From the NCBI RefSeq assembly GCF_900637635.1, contig NZ_LR134383.1, positions 2,449,501 through 2,513,500 on the forward strand: a DNA stretch of 64,000 nucleotides, in the 5' to 3' direction. The position numbers and the translations under genes are program-made. This document shows positions 7,720 through 16,601 of this stretch, piece after piece (the first letter of the stretch is position 1; every line of letters starts with the position of its first letter). Source of the DNA: Legionella jordanis (GTDB lineage: Bacteria > Pseudomonadota > Gammaproteobacteria > Legionellales > Legionellaceae). The notes under the pieces are model-generated. The model did no database searches and had not been told where the DNA came from. It was given only the letters and a program-made list of their open reading frames with translations.

Positions 7720-8971
7720 GATCCATCTCCTTTATAGATAATGCTACTTGTCGTAAAGTTTCGACACTCGCTTTTGCATAGATCATAGTTGAATTCATTG
7801 AAGCATGACCTAAAATATTAGCAATCAATGAAAACGGCGTATTGTCTTCTAACAAATGAGTAGCTAAGGTATGCCGCAGTGAATGCAAACCCTGCTTCTG
7901 TTGGCTTCTAAACTCAATACCAGCCATGTGTCGCCATTGGGCAACGATATGGTAAAGATGAGAATTTTGATTAAATGGTTTAACCGGCGGTCTTAATCGT
8001 AAAAATACTTCACGATACTGTGCTTTAGGACGTGCATGCTTTATGTAATCAATAAGTGCGTTTCCTACCTCATTCGTTAAAGGCAGTACCAAAGGTGTTT
8101 GAGTTTTGGATTGTATGATAGAAATTGACTCAGATTCCCAGTCAATATCATCAAACTTCAATGTACGAATATCACCTAGGCGCAATCCTAATCGGTAAGC
8201 CAGCAATAAAATCGCATAATCTCGTTTACCTCTTGGTGAACCCCTGTCAATTGTATTTAATAACTGCGTGACTAATCCTCGATCCCATACTGATGGGATT
8301 TTTGCTTGTTGACAAAAACTCACGCTAGGCATCTTTTCACTTAAATCGATTTCCAATTTACCCTTATAAAGAAGAAATCGGAAAAACACACGTAAGTGCG
8401 AAACGATGCTTGCCACTGTTTTTTGGCTAAAGCGAGATAAAGAGCATACATAATCCGATAAATCCTGTGGCCGTATTTGATCAAAGGTGCTTATGTTACG
8501 TTTCCCTAAAAAATCAAAAAGCAGACCCAGTTGTCGCAAGCACTCCTGTACAGTATAAGGACGTAAGTACCGCTTTTTTTCACAATACTCTTTATATATT
8601 TCCAAGTATTTCTGCATCGATTTTGGCATGTTAAGTTTACTTAAAACGATTTTACATCGTTCAAAATAGCCAAACCGTGCATAGTGCCACAAAATAGTAA
8701 GACCATATTCCGCATGTCTTCGCCAGTCTTTGTAGGTATAGGTTGGCAACTCATGCTTAATGTCGTAGTAAGCTAGAAAATCCATCATGAGTTTTTCGGT
8801 CAATTTACCTTTATAATTGTTTTGCTTAGCAAAATCGATTAATTTTCGCCACACAGTTTGATAACGACGTATTGAACGTTCATCATAATGAAGCACTTGC
8901 AACTGACTTAAAGCAGCAAATACCAGCTCTTCTAGTGTTAACCCTTTTGATTTAGGTTTTCGAGTAATCAT
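7709..8971 (-). CDS. RIT tyrosine recombinase, first gene
   Basis: 420 residues, longest of the three, with an extra N-terminal domain (about 1-130) before the core-binding and catalytic domains. Catalytic boxes: LGLRLGDIRTL, HSLRHTLATHLL and LGHASMNSTMIYA, all intact. A strong ribosome site GGAGG lies nine bases before ATG 8971. The promoter should lie in the 60 bases between the start and the right inverted repeat, or in the repeat itself, so the recombinases could control their own expression. Confidence 0.92.
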   Translation of the reverse strand: MITRKPKSKGLTLEELVFAALSQLQVLHYDERSIRRYQTVWRKLIDFAKQNNYKGKLTEKLMMDFLAYYDIKHELPTYTYKDWRRHAEYGLTILWHYARFGYFERCKIVLSKLNMPKSMQKYLEIYKEYCEKKRYLRPYTVQECLRQLGLLFDFLGKRNISTFDQIRPQDLSDYVCSLSRFSQKTVASIVSHLRVFFRFLLYKGKLEIDLSEKMPSVSFCQQAKIPSVWDRGLVTQLLNTIDRGSPRGKRDYAILLLAYRLGLRLGDIRTLKFDDIDWESESISIIQSKTQTPLVLPLTNEVGNALIDYIKHARPKAQYREVFLRLRPPVKPFNQNSHLYHIVAQWRHMAGIEFRSQQKQGLHSLRHTLATHLLEDNTPFSLIANILGHASMNSTMIYAKASVETLRQVALSIKEMDHVR

Positions 8972-9030
8972 ACATAATCCTCCGTTAATGAGTGACGACC
9001 TTTGTGGCCGCCTGAGTTAATTATCGGAGA

Positions 9031-9117
9031 TATTATGTAAAGTATTTTGGGAGATCGTATTTTGATTTTAATGAGGTTTTATCTGAAACTTTACATAACA
9101 ACTTACTTTCCTAAATA
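9031..9117. repeat. RIT right inverted repeat
   Basis: Reverse complement of 5577-5663 apart from one substitution and one extra C in a C-run. Its outermost bases, read on the minus strand, are TAT TTA GGA AAG TAA. They supply the last codons (Tyr-Leu-Gly-Lys-stop) of the integrase-like gene. Confidence 0.9.
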
Positions 9118-10008
9118 AATTCTTGTGATTGATAAGCGAGAGTGTCCTAATTCAAGGCTAATCATTTGGCGTGCTTTTCTATCCATGGCTTTTTCTATTG
9201 GACTCATGTCTTTGAATTTTTTTCCGCCTTCAAATGGACATAGCATTCCTTGATTTTTTGGATCAAATAATTGAGTTAGCTCTCTATATCGTCTTTGGGC
9301 GTAGGCGTGTCTTAAGCCATGCAGTTTACTAACCCTCATGATTTTTGTTTGTTCTTCATAATGACTTAAGTGCTGCTTATAGGTCCTATTGGATGGTATG
9401 AGCGATTCCCCAGTTTTGACCTGACGAGAAACCTTGGTTAACCATTGACGTTGTGCCTCATTTGTTATGTTTAATGTTCTACCTATGCCTCCTTTTGTCC
9501 AACTTGGTTTAATCGTCAAGCTATCTCCATGGTGTGCTTCACTAAGCGTAAATTTCATGGATTCTTCACGCCTTAGGCCAAAAAGCATCTGACCTTCAAG
9601 GGATAATCTAATGTAAGGATCGGTGCACCTGGATAGATCAATATGATGAATTGCTTTGTTGATCGAGGATATATTAGAGCGTTTACCGATGCTATAAGCA
9701 CTATTTTCGGGCTTAATAAGCTTGGGATTATCTAATAGACAAGCTGCTTTGCGTAGTTTGGCCATATAGTTTTTAATTGTTCCTGTATTTTTTCCTTCAG
9801 ATTTCCAGTGCTCTACTAACACGTAGATATGTTTTGCTTTTAATCCTTTTATATGGCCAATTTTATAGCCAATCTCATGCAAATCTTTCACACATCGAAA
9901 TAGCATGTGACGCATGTCTGATTGACTGGCATAGGAGTGGTTATATGATTTTTTAACCAATTCATTGATTGAGAATTTTGCTGAACGTAATTTTGTATTA
10001 CTCATGCA
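9103..10008 (-). CDS. Integrase-like (tyrosine recombinase fold) protein, conjugative-element type
   Basis: 301 residues. An N-terminal helical domain starts MSNTKLRSAKFSINEL. The catalytic part shows FGLRREESMKF (Arg I), HGLRHAYAQRRY (HxxRH) and LGHSRLSITRIYLG (Tyr). A longer frame to 10119 exists, but MSNTK at 10008 fits the family and overlaps the upstream gene by 11 bases. It resembles the integrase-domain proteins common on plasmids and ICEs, not the ICE's own integrase. Its last codons lie inside the RIT right repeat, so the RIT either inserted exactly at the Tyr codon or rebuilt the end. Function unknown; possibly DNA processing for transfer. Confidence 0.75.
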   Translation of the reverse strand, partial: CMSNTKLRSAKFSINELVKKSYNHSYASQSDMRHMLFRCVKDLHEIGYKIGHIKGLKAKHIYVLVEHWKSEGKNTGTIKNYMAKLRKAACLLDNPKLIKPENSAYSIGKRSNISSINKAIHHIDLSRCTDPYIRLSLEGQMLFGLRREESMKFTLSEAHHGDSLTIKPSWTKGGIGRTLNITNEAQRQWLTKVSRQVKTGESLIPSNRTYKQHLSHYEEQTKIMRVSKLHGLRHAYAQRRYRELTQLFDPKNQGMLCPFEGGKKFKDMSPIEKAMDRKARQMISLELGHSRLSITRIYLGK

Positions 10009-10801
10009 GATAGCTCCAAAGCGTGCGTCTGGATTGCAGTCCCATTTCACGCATGATGGTTTGTTTAGACAAATAAGGAGATAAGATTTGACGCAGTTCT
10101 GGATACATACTTTTGGCATAAAAACAGCGGTAGCTCTTTGATGATGACAAACCTATTTTTTTCATTTCATGGCTGTATGCAGCGCGTACAGAATGATATC
10201 CAAAAGTTAAAATCAAACTTTCTTCTTTGCATAGTGTTTGAAGTGCTGTATTAGCTTGAACTTGTCTATCATTTCTAACAGGAATCCTCCTGTCATGGCT
10301 GTTTGTGGCAATATCTCTTGTAATCCATAGTGAATTTTCCTGAATATGAATAGCAGGATTTAGACGCATTGCCTCACTAAGCGTTAATCCAAAATAAATC
10401 TGAAATTCGAGCACTATTTTTGCAATAGGATTTGTTAGTATTTCCAAATAATTATTTGGAAATACAGTTGTCTTGGAGCGAAGTTGAACGCTTTTAATTC
10501 CCAAATGCTGGTTACTAATATTATCAATTGTATGGTCAATACTCTGAAAAAATCTACGAATGAGGGTCATGTATTTCATGATGGTTTTGGGTTTGATCTC
10601 CTCTTTTTGCCAATGAGCAACAAGTTGCACTATATGATCATGAGTAACTGCATGCCATTTGGGGGGAACATGGCCAATATGATATAAATCACGAACCATT
10701 TTGTGTAATACAAAATGACGGTGTTTTTTCGCGCTGAATGACCCCGTGTGATTGTGTTTACAATACTGATCTACTTGTTGTCTGAGCTGATTTTTTCTCA
10801 T
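9998..10801 (-). CDS. Degenerate integrase-like partner protein
   Basis: 267 residues. Same layout as the downstream gene: N-terminal MRKNQLRQQVDQYCKHNHTG, core KTIMKYMTLIRRFFQSI, then YFGLTLSEAMRL where Arg I is expected (replaced by Leu-Thr), HSVRAAYSHEM (HxxR kept) and an end REMGLQSRRTLWSYLHE, which keeps a Tyr but lost LGH. It is therefore probably a catalytically weakened paralogue that pairs with the next protein. I start at ATG 10801, which has GAGGG six bases ahead; longer in-frame starts lack this. The two genes overlap by 11 bases, as expected for a heteromer. Confidence 0.65.
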   Translation of the reverse strand: MRKNQLRQQVDQYCKHNHTGSFSAKKHRHFVLHKMVRDLYHIGHVPPKWHAVTHDHIVQLVAHWQKEEIKPKTIMKYMTLIRRFFQSIDHTIDNISNQHLGIKSVQLRSKTTVFPNNYLEILTNPIAKIVLEFQIYFGLTLSEAMRLNPAIHIQENSLWITRDIATNSHDRRIPVRNDRQVQANTALQTLCKEESLILTFGYHSVRAAYSHEMKKIGLSSSKSYRCFYAKSMYPELRQILSPYLSKQTIMREMGLQSRRTLWSYLHE

Positions 10802-11131
10802 CTGTAACCCTCTAAAACTATTTGCCCTGGTATTTTGTTTAGTGTTGGTAGAGCGGTCTGCAAGATTGCAGTACCTGGCGTAGTGCCTCAAGGCTCAGTT
10901 CAGGGGCAAATCAGTTTTAAACTACAAACTTATATTGACCTGATTACATTGGTACAAATTTTTTGGGGTGGTGATCTCCTTAGGTTTAATGGTTTTTTAA
11001 ATACAACAAAGTTTCTACGAGCCTTTGTTGCGCATAGGCAATACAGAGAAGGTATTGTGAGGTTCAATTCTTAAAGAATTGTATTGCTTTTTATTACAAT
11101 AATTCTGCGAAGTGCAGATGGTGTTTTGTTC
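10802..11131. other. Leader region between copy B and the integrase-like pair
   Basis: 330 bases without a convincing gene. A 79-codon plus-strand frame (10835-11074) has no ribosome site or family likeness. The region probably forms the 5' leader of the integrase-like pair. Confidence 0.4.
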
Positions 11132-11229
11132 TCGACTTATCGTTCTACCACAAGATTAGAGAATGGGAGTGGCTATTGCATAAGACCTGTTATGGTTTCG
11201 CCGGAATCGCACCGGTCTCGTCAGTTATG
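11132..11229 (-). ncRNA. Structured element, copy B
   Basis: Second copy of the element at 5352-5447. On the minus strand it has ACCGG-TGCGATT-CCGGC, then GGCGAAACC, GGTCTTATG, AGCCACTCCCATTCTCTAATC and GTGGTAGAACGATAAG in the same order as copy A. It lies upstream of the integrase-like pair and downstream of the ATPase terminator. Conservation of the short blocks, with changes that keep the first stem, favours a folded RNA or single-stranded DNA rather than a gene. Confidence 0.5.
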
Positions 11230-11351
11230 CTTAATGTTACATTAGCAAAACGATTTGTGTTGGACAAGGGCTTTTAAATGATTATTTTGAGCAATCGCGT
11301 TGTGCGCGCTTGCTCAATGATAAGTAGTAGGTTGAATTTATTTAAAAATTT

Positions 11352-11396
11352 CGCAGCCCTTCGGCTGCGTCACTGCGGGAAATGCAGTGACGCAGC
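11352..11396 (-). terminator. Terminator region of the ATPase gene with competing stems
   Basis: A perfect 13-bp stem GCTGCGTCACTGC (11364-11376) / GCAGTGACGCAGC (11384-11396) overlaps a second stem CGCAGCC (11352-11358) / GGCTGCG (11363-11369). On the minus strand the second stem is followed by AAATTTTT. The two stems share bases, so only one can form at a time. Confidence 0.7.
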
Positions 11397-11407
11397 TTGC
11401 GGGAAAG

Positions 11408-14014
11408 TTAAGTATTATTTTGGCGTGATTTTATACTATCCATCCATGTCTTAAGATTTTGAATATCTTGTTTAATTTCTTGGGGTGAAGGCAATTCTAT
11501 ATTTCTCCCAAGAGCAGGATCATGAGCATCGGTTATATCGCAACATTTTTTGAATCCTCGTTCAAAAATCTCGCAATCATCTCGAGTTAATACTGACACT
11601 TTAACCAAATCTTTTGTGTTAATATAATCTCGATAGCGCAGAATAACTCGTGCAAAGCCTATTTCCTCCAGCCCTCTCTCCCAAGTTGCACGAAGTTTGT
11701 TATAAATGCTCGTAGCTTCTTGATGATAACAATCCTCATCATTATTTTGATAATACTGCTCTGCTTTATTTAAGAGCTTCTCAAGCTTATCTATGCGATC
11801 TTTGATGCTCTTTCCTTTCCACGGCAATTCACTAGAAACAACCCCAGCTCCAATTGGACCATTGGTAATTGTTTGTGTTTTTACTGGAATTTTATGAATA
11901 TGAGTAAGCTCATAAAGATCATTGACGAATACTAAATCATGAGTAAAAACTATTACTTGTCGTTTACGAGACTCTTCAATTAAACGTTTGGCGATCTTAT
12001 TACGCCATCGATGATCAAGTGAAGAAACAGGATCATCAAATATAAGTGCTGAATGGTGATTTGCTGTAGCTAATTCGGATAAAAATGCTGCAAATGCCAC
12101 ACAAGTTTGTTCACCTTCACTTAAAATCATATTAACTTTTGCTTTAGGATTAGCAAATAATTTCACTTGATATTGAGATGCTCCATGCTTACCTCCTGAA
12201 CGAACAATTTCAACACGTACTTTATCGGCAGCCAGTTGTGTTAATTCCTCTTGAAAACGATCTCTTAACATTGGAGTTATAACAGTATCCGAGATTTGAT
12301 TGCTTAATTTTGTAATATCAGCAGTCAATGTTTGGTTAATTAACTGGTTAATAAGGTTAATTGTTTTTAGGCGCTCTATGGTATCTGTTATTAATTGAAT
12401 ATTTGTGGCAACTCCGGCTCTATTTTGCAATTCATCGTATTCGAGTTGCAATTTTTGTTTCTGCTCTTGATTTAACGCATTAAGTAGCTCCTGAGCATAT
12501 TGGCGAGTTTTTTCTTCGATTGTATTAAGTTGTTTTGTTGGGCTGGAAACAAGTGAGGGTAAAGAAATATTGTTTTGATTCCACTGTTTTAGATAGCAAT
12601 GTTTACGTAACCTGGCAGAGGCAATGAATCGTTTAATATTTTTTGTGATAGCTTGATCATGCAAGCTAACTTCATCTAAAAATCCTTTTAATGAGATAAC
12701 ACTCAGATCTAAATTTAAAAGATCTTGTTGGGCTTTAGATAAATCAATATTTACTTGCTTGTTTTGAATGGATAAATCGTTTTGAATAAATTGCTCAAAA
12801 TTTTTCATGCGTTGAATAGCTTCAGATGAAAGGGGCTCTTGGCAAAGTACACATAACATATCCTTATTTAAAGGAGGGAATTGTCCATCTGGATACGCTA
12901 CATCAGTAGCGTATCTACGTGCCGCTTCCCAAAGTAAGCGCCATTGCTCCCCCCCAATTCCATCAAGAGAACCACTTGAAAAAGCATTACTTGCTGCCAA
13001 GTCGATACTTGCCTTTATTGTTTCTGCCTTTTGTTTCAAGTTAGTTATATGAGAAAGTGAAATTTCTGACAAAACTTTTTCAATATTATTTAATATGGAA
13101 TTCAGTCGCTGTATATTATCTGCTTTTAGTTTTTGTTCAGCAGTTGCTTTACTTGGATTTTTTCCTAAATCTACTCTCAGTTGTTCAAGTCTATGTTTAT
13201 TCTCTTGTGTTAATAAACAACTGCTTTTTAGCTCCTCAACATTAGTTGCATGAGTTATGTTATCTAATAAAATTCCAGTTGGTGTTTTTTTATTCCAGAA
13301 TGGATTTTTAAATAAAAAATCATTTTGTTCCTCTAACAACTTTTTATCATTAGCAAGATTTTGGTTAATCAGTTTGCATATTCTTACAAACTCGTCTGGT
13401 ATGTCCAATCCATGAGGGCGAAATGCTATTTCATTTTCTTTGCTAATTTGTATATCTGCACACTGTCTATCAAAAACACTAATCGCAGATAAAGTTTGAT
13501 GTGGGATATCACTATCTTCCCATGCTAGATTAGCTTGTTCTTTACCGCCTATATTGAAATGAAAAGAAGCTTTAGGCTTCTCATTTTTATCTTTTATCAC
13601 ATATATATTATCTAATATTTCACTTGTATGTCTTGCTCTGCAAGCTCTTTTTAATATTCTAACGTATCCTGATTTTCCAGCTCCATTATCACCATATATT
13701 ATTGTTATACCTTTAGGTTCAAAAGTAAGCGTTTGATTGCTTGCTAATCTATTAACATTTTGAATCTCAGTGATCGCTTTTAAAGTAATGGAGTTTTCTT
13801 CGGTTGGAGTTGATGGAATATGTTCCTCGTTAATTGGAATGCTTTTTTTAGTAGATGATATTAATCCAGCTTCAGCTTTGCATAGCTCAATTAGATCATT
13901 AACATCTTCCTCATGAAGTTCTCCTTTATAAAGGATTCTGCGTAAAGCATCTCTTTGCCATAGTGGTCTACTTTTAGACCACTCCACTATTTTTTTTAGA
14001 ACAAATTGACTCAT
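11408..14014 (-). CDS. Rad50/RloC-like AAA ATPase, probable defence protein
   Basis: 868 residues. Walker A YGDNGAGKSG at about 108-115; long coiled-coil arms; a zinc-hook-like CVLC at 388-391; ABC signature LSEGEQ at 631; Walker B ALIFDDP at 656, then SSLDH and a switch THD at 691. This is the layout of Rad50-like RloC and PrrC-type anticodon nucleases. The C-terminal domain has R775-x3-E779 and H831, which could be the Arg-Glu-His set of those nucleases, but spacing to His is wider than in PrrC. A stand-alone anti-phage ATPase is equally possible. It lies alone between its own terminator and the transfer operon. Confidence 0.75.
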   Translation of the reverse strand: MSQFVLKKIVEWSKSRPLWQRDALRRILYKGELHEEDVNDLIELCKAEAGLISSTKKSIPINEEHIPSTPTEENSITLKAITEIQNVNRLASNQTLTFEPKGITIIYGDNGAGKSGYVRILKRACRARHTSEILDNIYVIKDKNEKPKASFHFNIGGKEQANLAWEDSDIPHQTLSAISVFDRQCADIQISKENEIAFRPHGLDIPDEFVRICKLINQNLANDKKLLEEQNDFLFKNPFWNKKTPTGILLDNITHATNVEELKSSCLLTQENKHRLEQLRVDLGKNPSKATAEQKLKADNIQRLNSILNNIEKVLSEISLSHITNLKQKAETIKASIDLAASNAFSSGSLDGIGGEQWRLLWEAARRYATDVAYPDGQFPPLNKDMLCVLCQEPLSSEAIQRMKNFEQFIQNDLSIQNKQVNIDLSKAQQDLLNLDLSVISLKGFLDEVSLHDQAITKNIKRFIASARLRKHCYLKQWNQNNISLPSLVSSPTKQLNTIEEKTRQYAQELLNALNQEQKQKLQLEYDELQNRAGVATNIQLITDTIERLKTINLINQLINQTLTADITKLSNQISDTVITPMLRDRFQEELTQLAADKVRVEIVRSGGKHGASQYQVKLFANPKAKVNMILSEGEQTCVAFAAFLSELATANHHSALIFDDPVSSLDHRWRNKIAKRLIEESRKRQVIVFTHDLVFVNDLYELTHIHKIPVKTQTITNGPIGAGVVSSELPWKGKSIKDRIDKLEKLLNKAEQYYQNNDEDCYHQEATSIYNKLRATWERGLEEIGFARVILRYRDYINTKDLVKVSVLTRDDCEIFERGFKKCCDITDAHDPALGRNIELPSPQEIKQDIQNLKTWMDSIKSRQNNT

Positions 14015-14104
14015 TAATTTCCGATAATTTAATAACCCATTATAAATTATCGCATTTTCAATTCATGCAATCTATATAATGAACCTATAGGCTTTAATTT
14101 TTAA

Positions 14105-14590
14105 TCAATTAAAGAGTACAATTTTACTTAGCGTTTGATTTGCAGATTTTTGGTATTTCTGAGTATTAATAAAATAAGCTTCATCTGTGTCAAAGCACCC
14201 TATGAGTCGAAGTAATTTCAAATTAGCAATAAGGTTGTCATAAACTTCAAAAAACTCAGCTAATTTCAGAATTAGAGAATTATACACAATGAGTTTCGGA
14301 TGAAACTGCACTACAAAATTAATTTGTTTGTCTTTAAACTCTTTCTTCTTAGAAAGCAGTACTTCAAAACGTTTAATTTCAGAGACAAATTCCTGAATTC
14401 GCGCATTGAGCTGTTGTTCCATTTCGTACAGTACTTTAATGGCTATTGGATCTTGTCTGCGGCATCGCCCAATGACAATGTTAATCTTATGCAAAATAGC
14501 ATCAATAAACAGCCTATCTCCACTAATTTTTCTTTCAAATAATTTATACACTTCGCGGGTACGAAGGTTTAAAGTAATTTCTGCTTTCAT
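14105..14590 (-). CDS. DUF1845/AcaB-like ICE protein
   Basis: 161 residues, helical. KAEITLNLRTREVYKLFERK followed by IVIGRCRRQDPIAIKVLYEMEQQL fits the DUF1845/AcaB family found next to transfer genes. The start at 14590, not further upstream, is chosen from GGAG seven bases ahead; it begins two bases after the traD stop, so it is the last gene of the transfer operon. AcaB-type proteins are regulators or DNA-processing accessories in other elements; the role here is inference. Confidence 0.55.
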   Translation of the reverse strand: MKAEITLNLRTREVYKLFERKISGDRLFIDAILHKINIVIGRCRRQDPIAIKVLYEMEQQLNARIQEFVSEIKRFEVLLSKKKEFKDKQINFVVQFHPKLIVYNSLILKLAEFFEVYDNLIANLKLLRLIGCFDTDEAYFINTQKYQKSANQTLSKIVLFN

Positions 14591-14591
14591 C

Positions 14592-16598
14592 TTAATCTCC
14601 AAGGTTATCATCCAATTGGTTAATTGCACGAATAGCGCTTTTGATATCCTTGGGGGCTAATCCATCGTTCACAGGTAAGGGTATTCTTACTTTGTACAGC
14701 TCTCCGCCATTCACTAAAACAAAGGCCTGCCCTTTGGGCAATGAGATAATGTCATTGACATCAATCATAGGTACTGCGGTGGTTTGTACTCGATCTTCAT
14801 TAGTGGTATTAAAATAAACACCATCCTCACCATGGGGTGTGTCGTTAACCATGGACACTTGAGTGTGCTCGACCACGCCAATTTTCGGTAAGACTTTAAC
14901 TAATAAATTGGCTGTTTCTTCATTTTTAACACGTAACATGATGAGGGTGTTTAGATTTCCTTCAGTCACTTCTGCTTTGGCTTTTGAACCTAGTGCTACC
15001 TCCATATCTTGTTTGGTCTGAGCATAAGCGGTCACTTGAAAGCCAGCGCCACCTGCTTTATTTAAAATTTTGACAAACGAGTCTTGGATGATTTCAGAAA
15101 GCTCATCACAATGTAAATTGAGACGGTAATTCGCATTACTTTCCTTATATATTTTTCCAGCAGTGGATACTAAATCTGACAAAAAGGCTTTACCTACTGC
15201 TTGGGCGATATTGGGGTTTGTTAGGCTATCCAGCCCGATATAGATGACTTGTTTGTTTTTTATTGCACTCATCAACTCGATTTCACAATTGCTTTTATGA
15301 AATGAAAAGATCCTTGATGCATTACTTTTATTAATTTCTGATAATACAGGACCAACACTGGCTGTGATTTTATCGTAATAATTTTTATCCATGATGGCCG
15401 CATCAAACAGATCAATGAATACTTGATCATGAAGGCTTTCAACATTACCTGAAGTGATGGCTTTACTGATATGCTCTTGTAAATACTTCACTACCGCTTT
15501 TGAGCGGCTCATAGGCGGCGGAGTATTGCCGTATTTATCTACACGGCAATCATTATTAGCGATGATTTCTTCTATTTTTTCATGATAATTTGGATCATGT
15601 GTGGGGAGTATGGCATCAGAGTAGGTCATTAGTAGTTGATCCAATCGATTGATGTAAAACCCTATAGAAGTGTAAGAAATAAGTTGTTTCATTTCTTCAA
15701 GGCAGATCGCTACAATGTTCACGTACTTCCAGGCAAAGGCTGCAAACTGTTTTCCTTCGCCCTCAGCTTGAATCGCATCGGTAACACGTGTAGCAACCTC
15801 ACTGACTTGATCATAGTTTTTGAGCGGATTGTAGTGAGCAGACAATTCAGGAAAACCTAAATGCACCACTCTAAAATCATGTAATCTGCCACTAGCCTTG
15901 CAGGCTGAGTACATATCACGAACTAAATCTAAATCTCCTTTGGGGTCAATGACAATCACTGCATCGCCATTTCTAATATCCTGATTTATTAGGATACTTG
16001 CTAGACGTGTTTTGCCAACTCGAGTTGTCCCGACTACAAAAGTATGACCAACTCGCACTTCCTGCGGGATATAGACTGAATTATCTTTTTCACCTAGCCC
16101 ATGTAGGTATGAGCTGCCACCTACAGGTGGTTCAGGTTTAAATGGATTGAGTCTTGATGGGGTATTAAACAGTTGGGTCAATAATGAACTTTCGTGGTTT
16201 TTGCAATAATCACGTACTTTGCGATAGCAGGTATTTCGTTGCATAAATAATTCATTTCTAATTTGTTTAATTTGATGTAATCGCTGCGTATGATGAGGCA
16301 ACCAACGAAACCCTTTCCCAAGAAACAACCATTTCTTGGATAATGGCACTTCCGTGGTGGACAAAGCATAATAAGGCATAGCAATAAGTCTGCGGTGATA
16401 ACACTTGATGCGGAAGGCCTGGTATCCTCTAACTAGACCCAATGTCATAAGGCTAAGTGCTGCATAGACTCCCATGTTTTGTGTGAGTAGAAACAGGTGT
16501 GGTTGAGTGACAGTAAGCCATGCCAGTGAAACACAGGTTAGGAAGGTATAGAATTCAGTGGGTTCACGCAAAAGGTTTTCAACGGGATATTGGCTCAT
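14592..16598 (-). CDS. traD: Type IV coupling protein TraD
   Basis: 668 residues. Two N-terminal membrane segments (about 20-60). Walker A VGTTRVGKTRLA at 189-200, VIVIDPKGDLDLV at 214-226, and a second acidic box LHCDELSEI. This matches the SXT/TOL-type coupling ATPases that bring the DNA-relaxase complex to the secretion channel. In PFGI-1-type clusters traD usually lies near the start of the operon; here it is at the far end. It is followed by the DUF1845-like gene. Confidence 0.93.
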   Translation of the reverse strand: MSQYPVENLLREPTEFYTFLTCVSLAWLTVTQPHLFLLTQNMGVYAALSLMTLGLVRGYQAFRIKCYHRRLIAMPYYALSTTEVPLSKKWLFLGKGFRWLPHHTQRLHQIKQIRNELFMQRNTCYRKVRDYCKNHESSLLTQLFNTPSRLNPFKPEPPVGGSSYLHGLGEKDNSVYIPQEVRVGHTFVVGTTRVGKTRLASILINQDIRNGDAVIVIDPKGDLDLVRDMYSACKASGRLHDFRVVHLGFPELSAHYNPLKNYDQVSEVATRVTDAIQAEGEGKQFAAFAWKYVNIVAICLEEMKQLISYTSIGFYINRLDQLLMTYSDAILPTHDPNYHEKIEEIIANNDCRVDKYGNTPPPMSRSKAVVKYLQEHISKAITSGNVESLHDQVFIDLFDAAIMDKNYYDKITASVGPVLSEINKSNASRIFSFHKSNCEIELMSAIKNKQVIYIGLDSLTNPNIAQAVGKAFLSDLVSTAGKIYKESNANYRLNLHCDELSEIIQDSFVKILNKAGGAGFQVTAYAQTKQDMEVALGSKAKAEVTEGNLNTLIMLRVKNEETANLLVKVLPKIGVVEHTQVSMVNDTPHGEDGVYFNTTNEDRVQTTAVPMIDVNDIISLPKGQAFVLVNGGELYKVRIPLPVNDGLAPKDIKSAIRAINQLDDNLGD

Positions 16599-16601
16599 GA
16601 T

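Larger units (their letters stand above)
5577..9117. mobile_element. RIT (recombinase-in-trio) transposable element
   Basis: Three adjacent minus-strand tyrosine recombinase genes with overlapping or abutting frames are enclosed by inverted repeats of about 87 bp (5577-5663 and 9031-9117). The repeats differ by one substitution and one indel. This gene number, order and end structure is the definition of RIT elements. Its right end overlaps the 3' end of the integrase-like gene at 9103. No cargo gene is carried. Confidence 0.93.

Noticed and set aside
10835-11074. 79-codon plus-strand ORF
   Set aside because: Lies in the leader of the integrase-like pair, no ribosome site; residues not protein-like.
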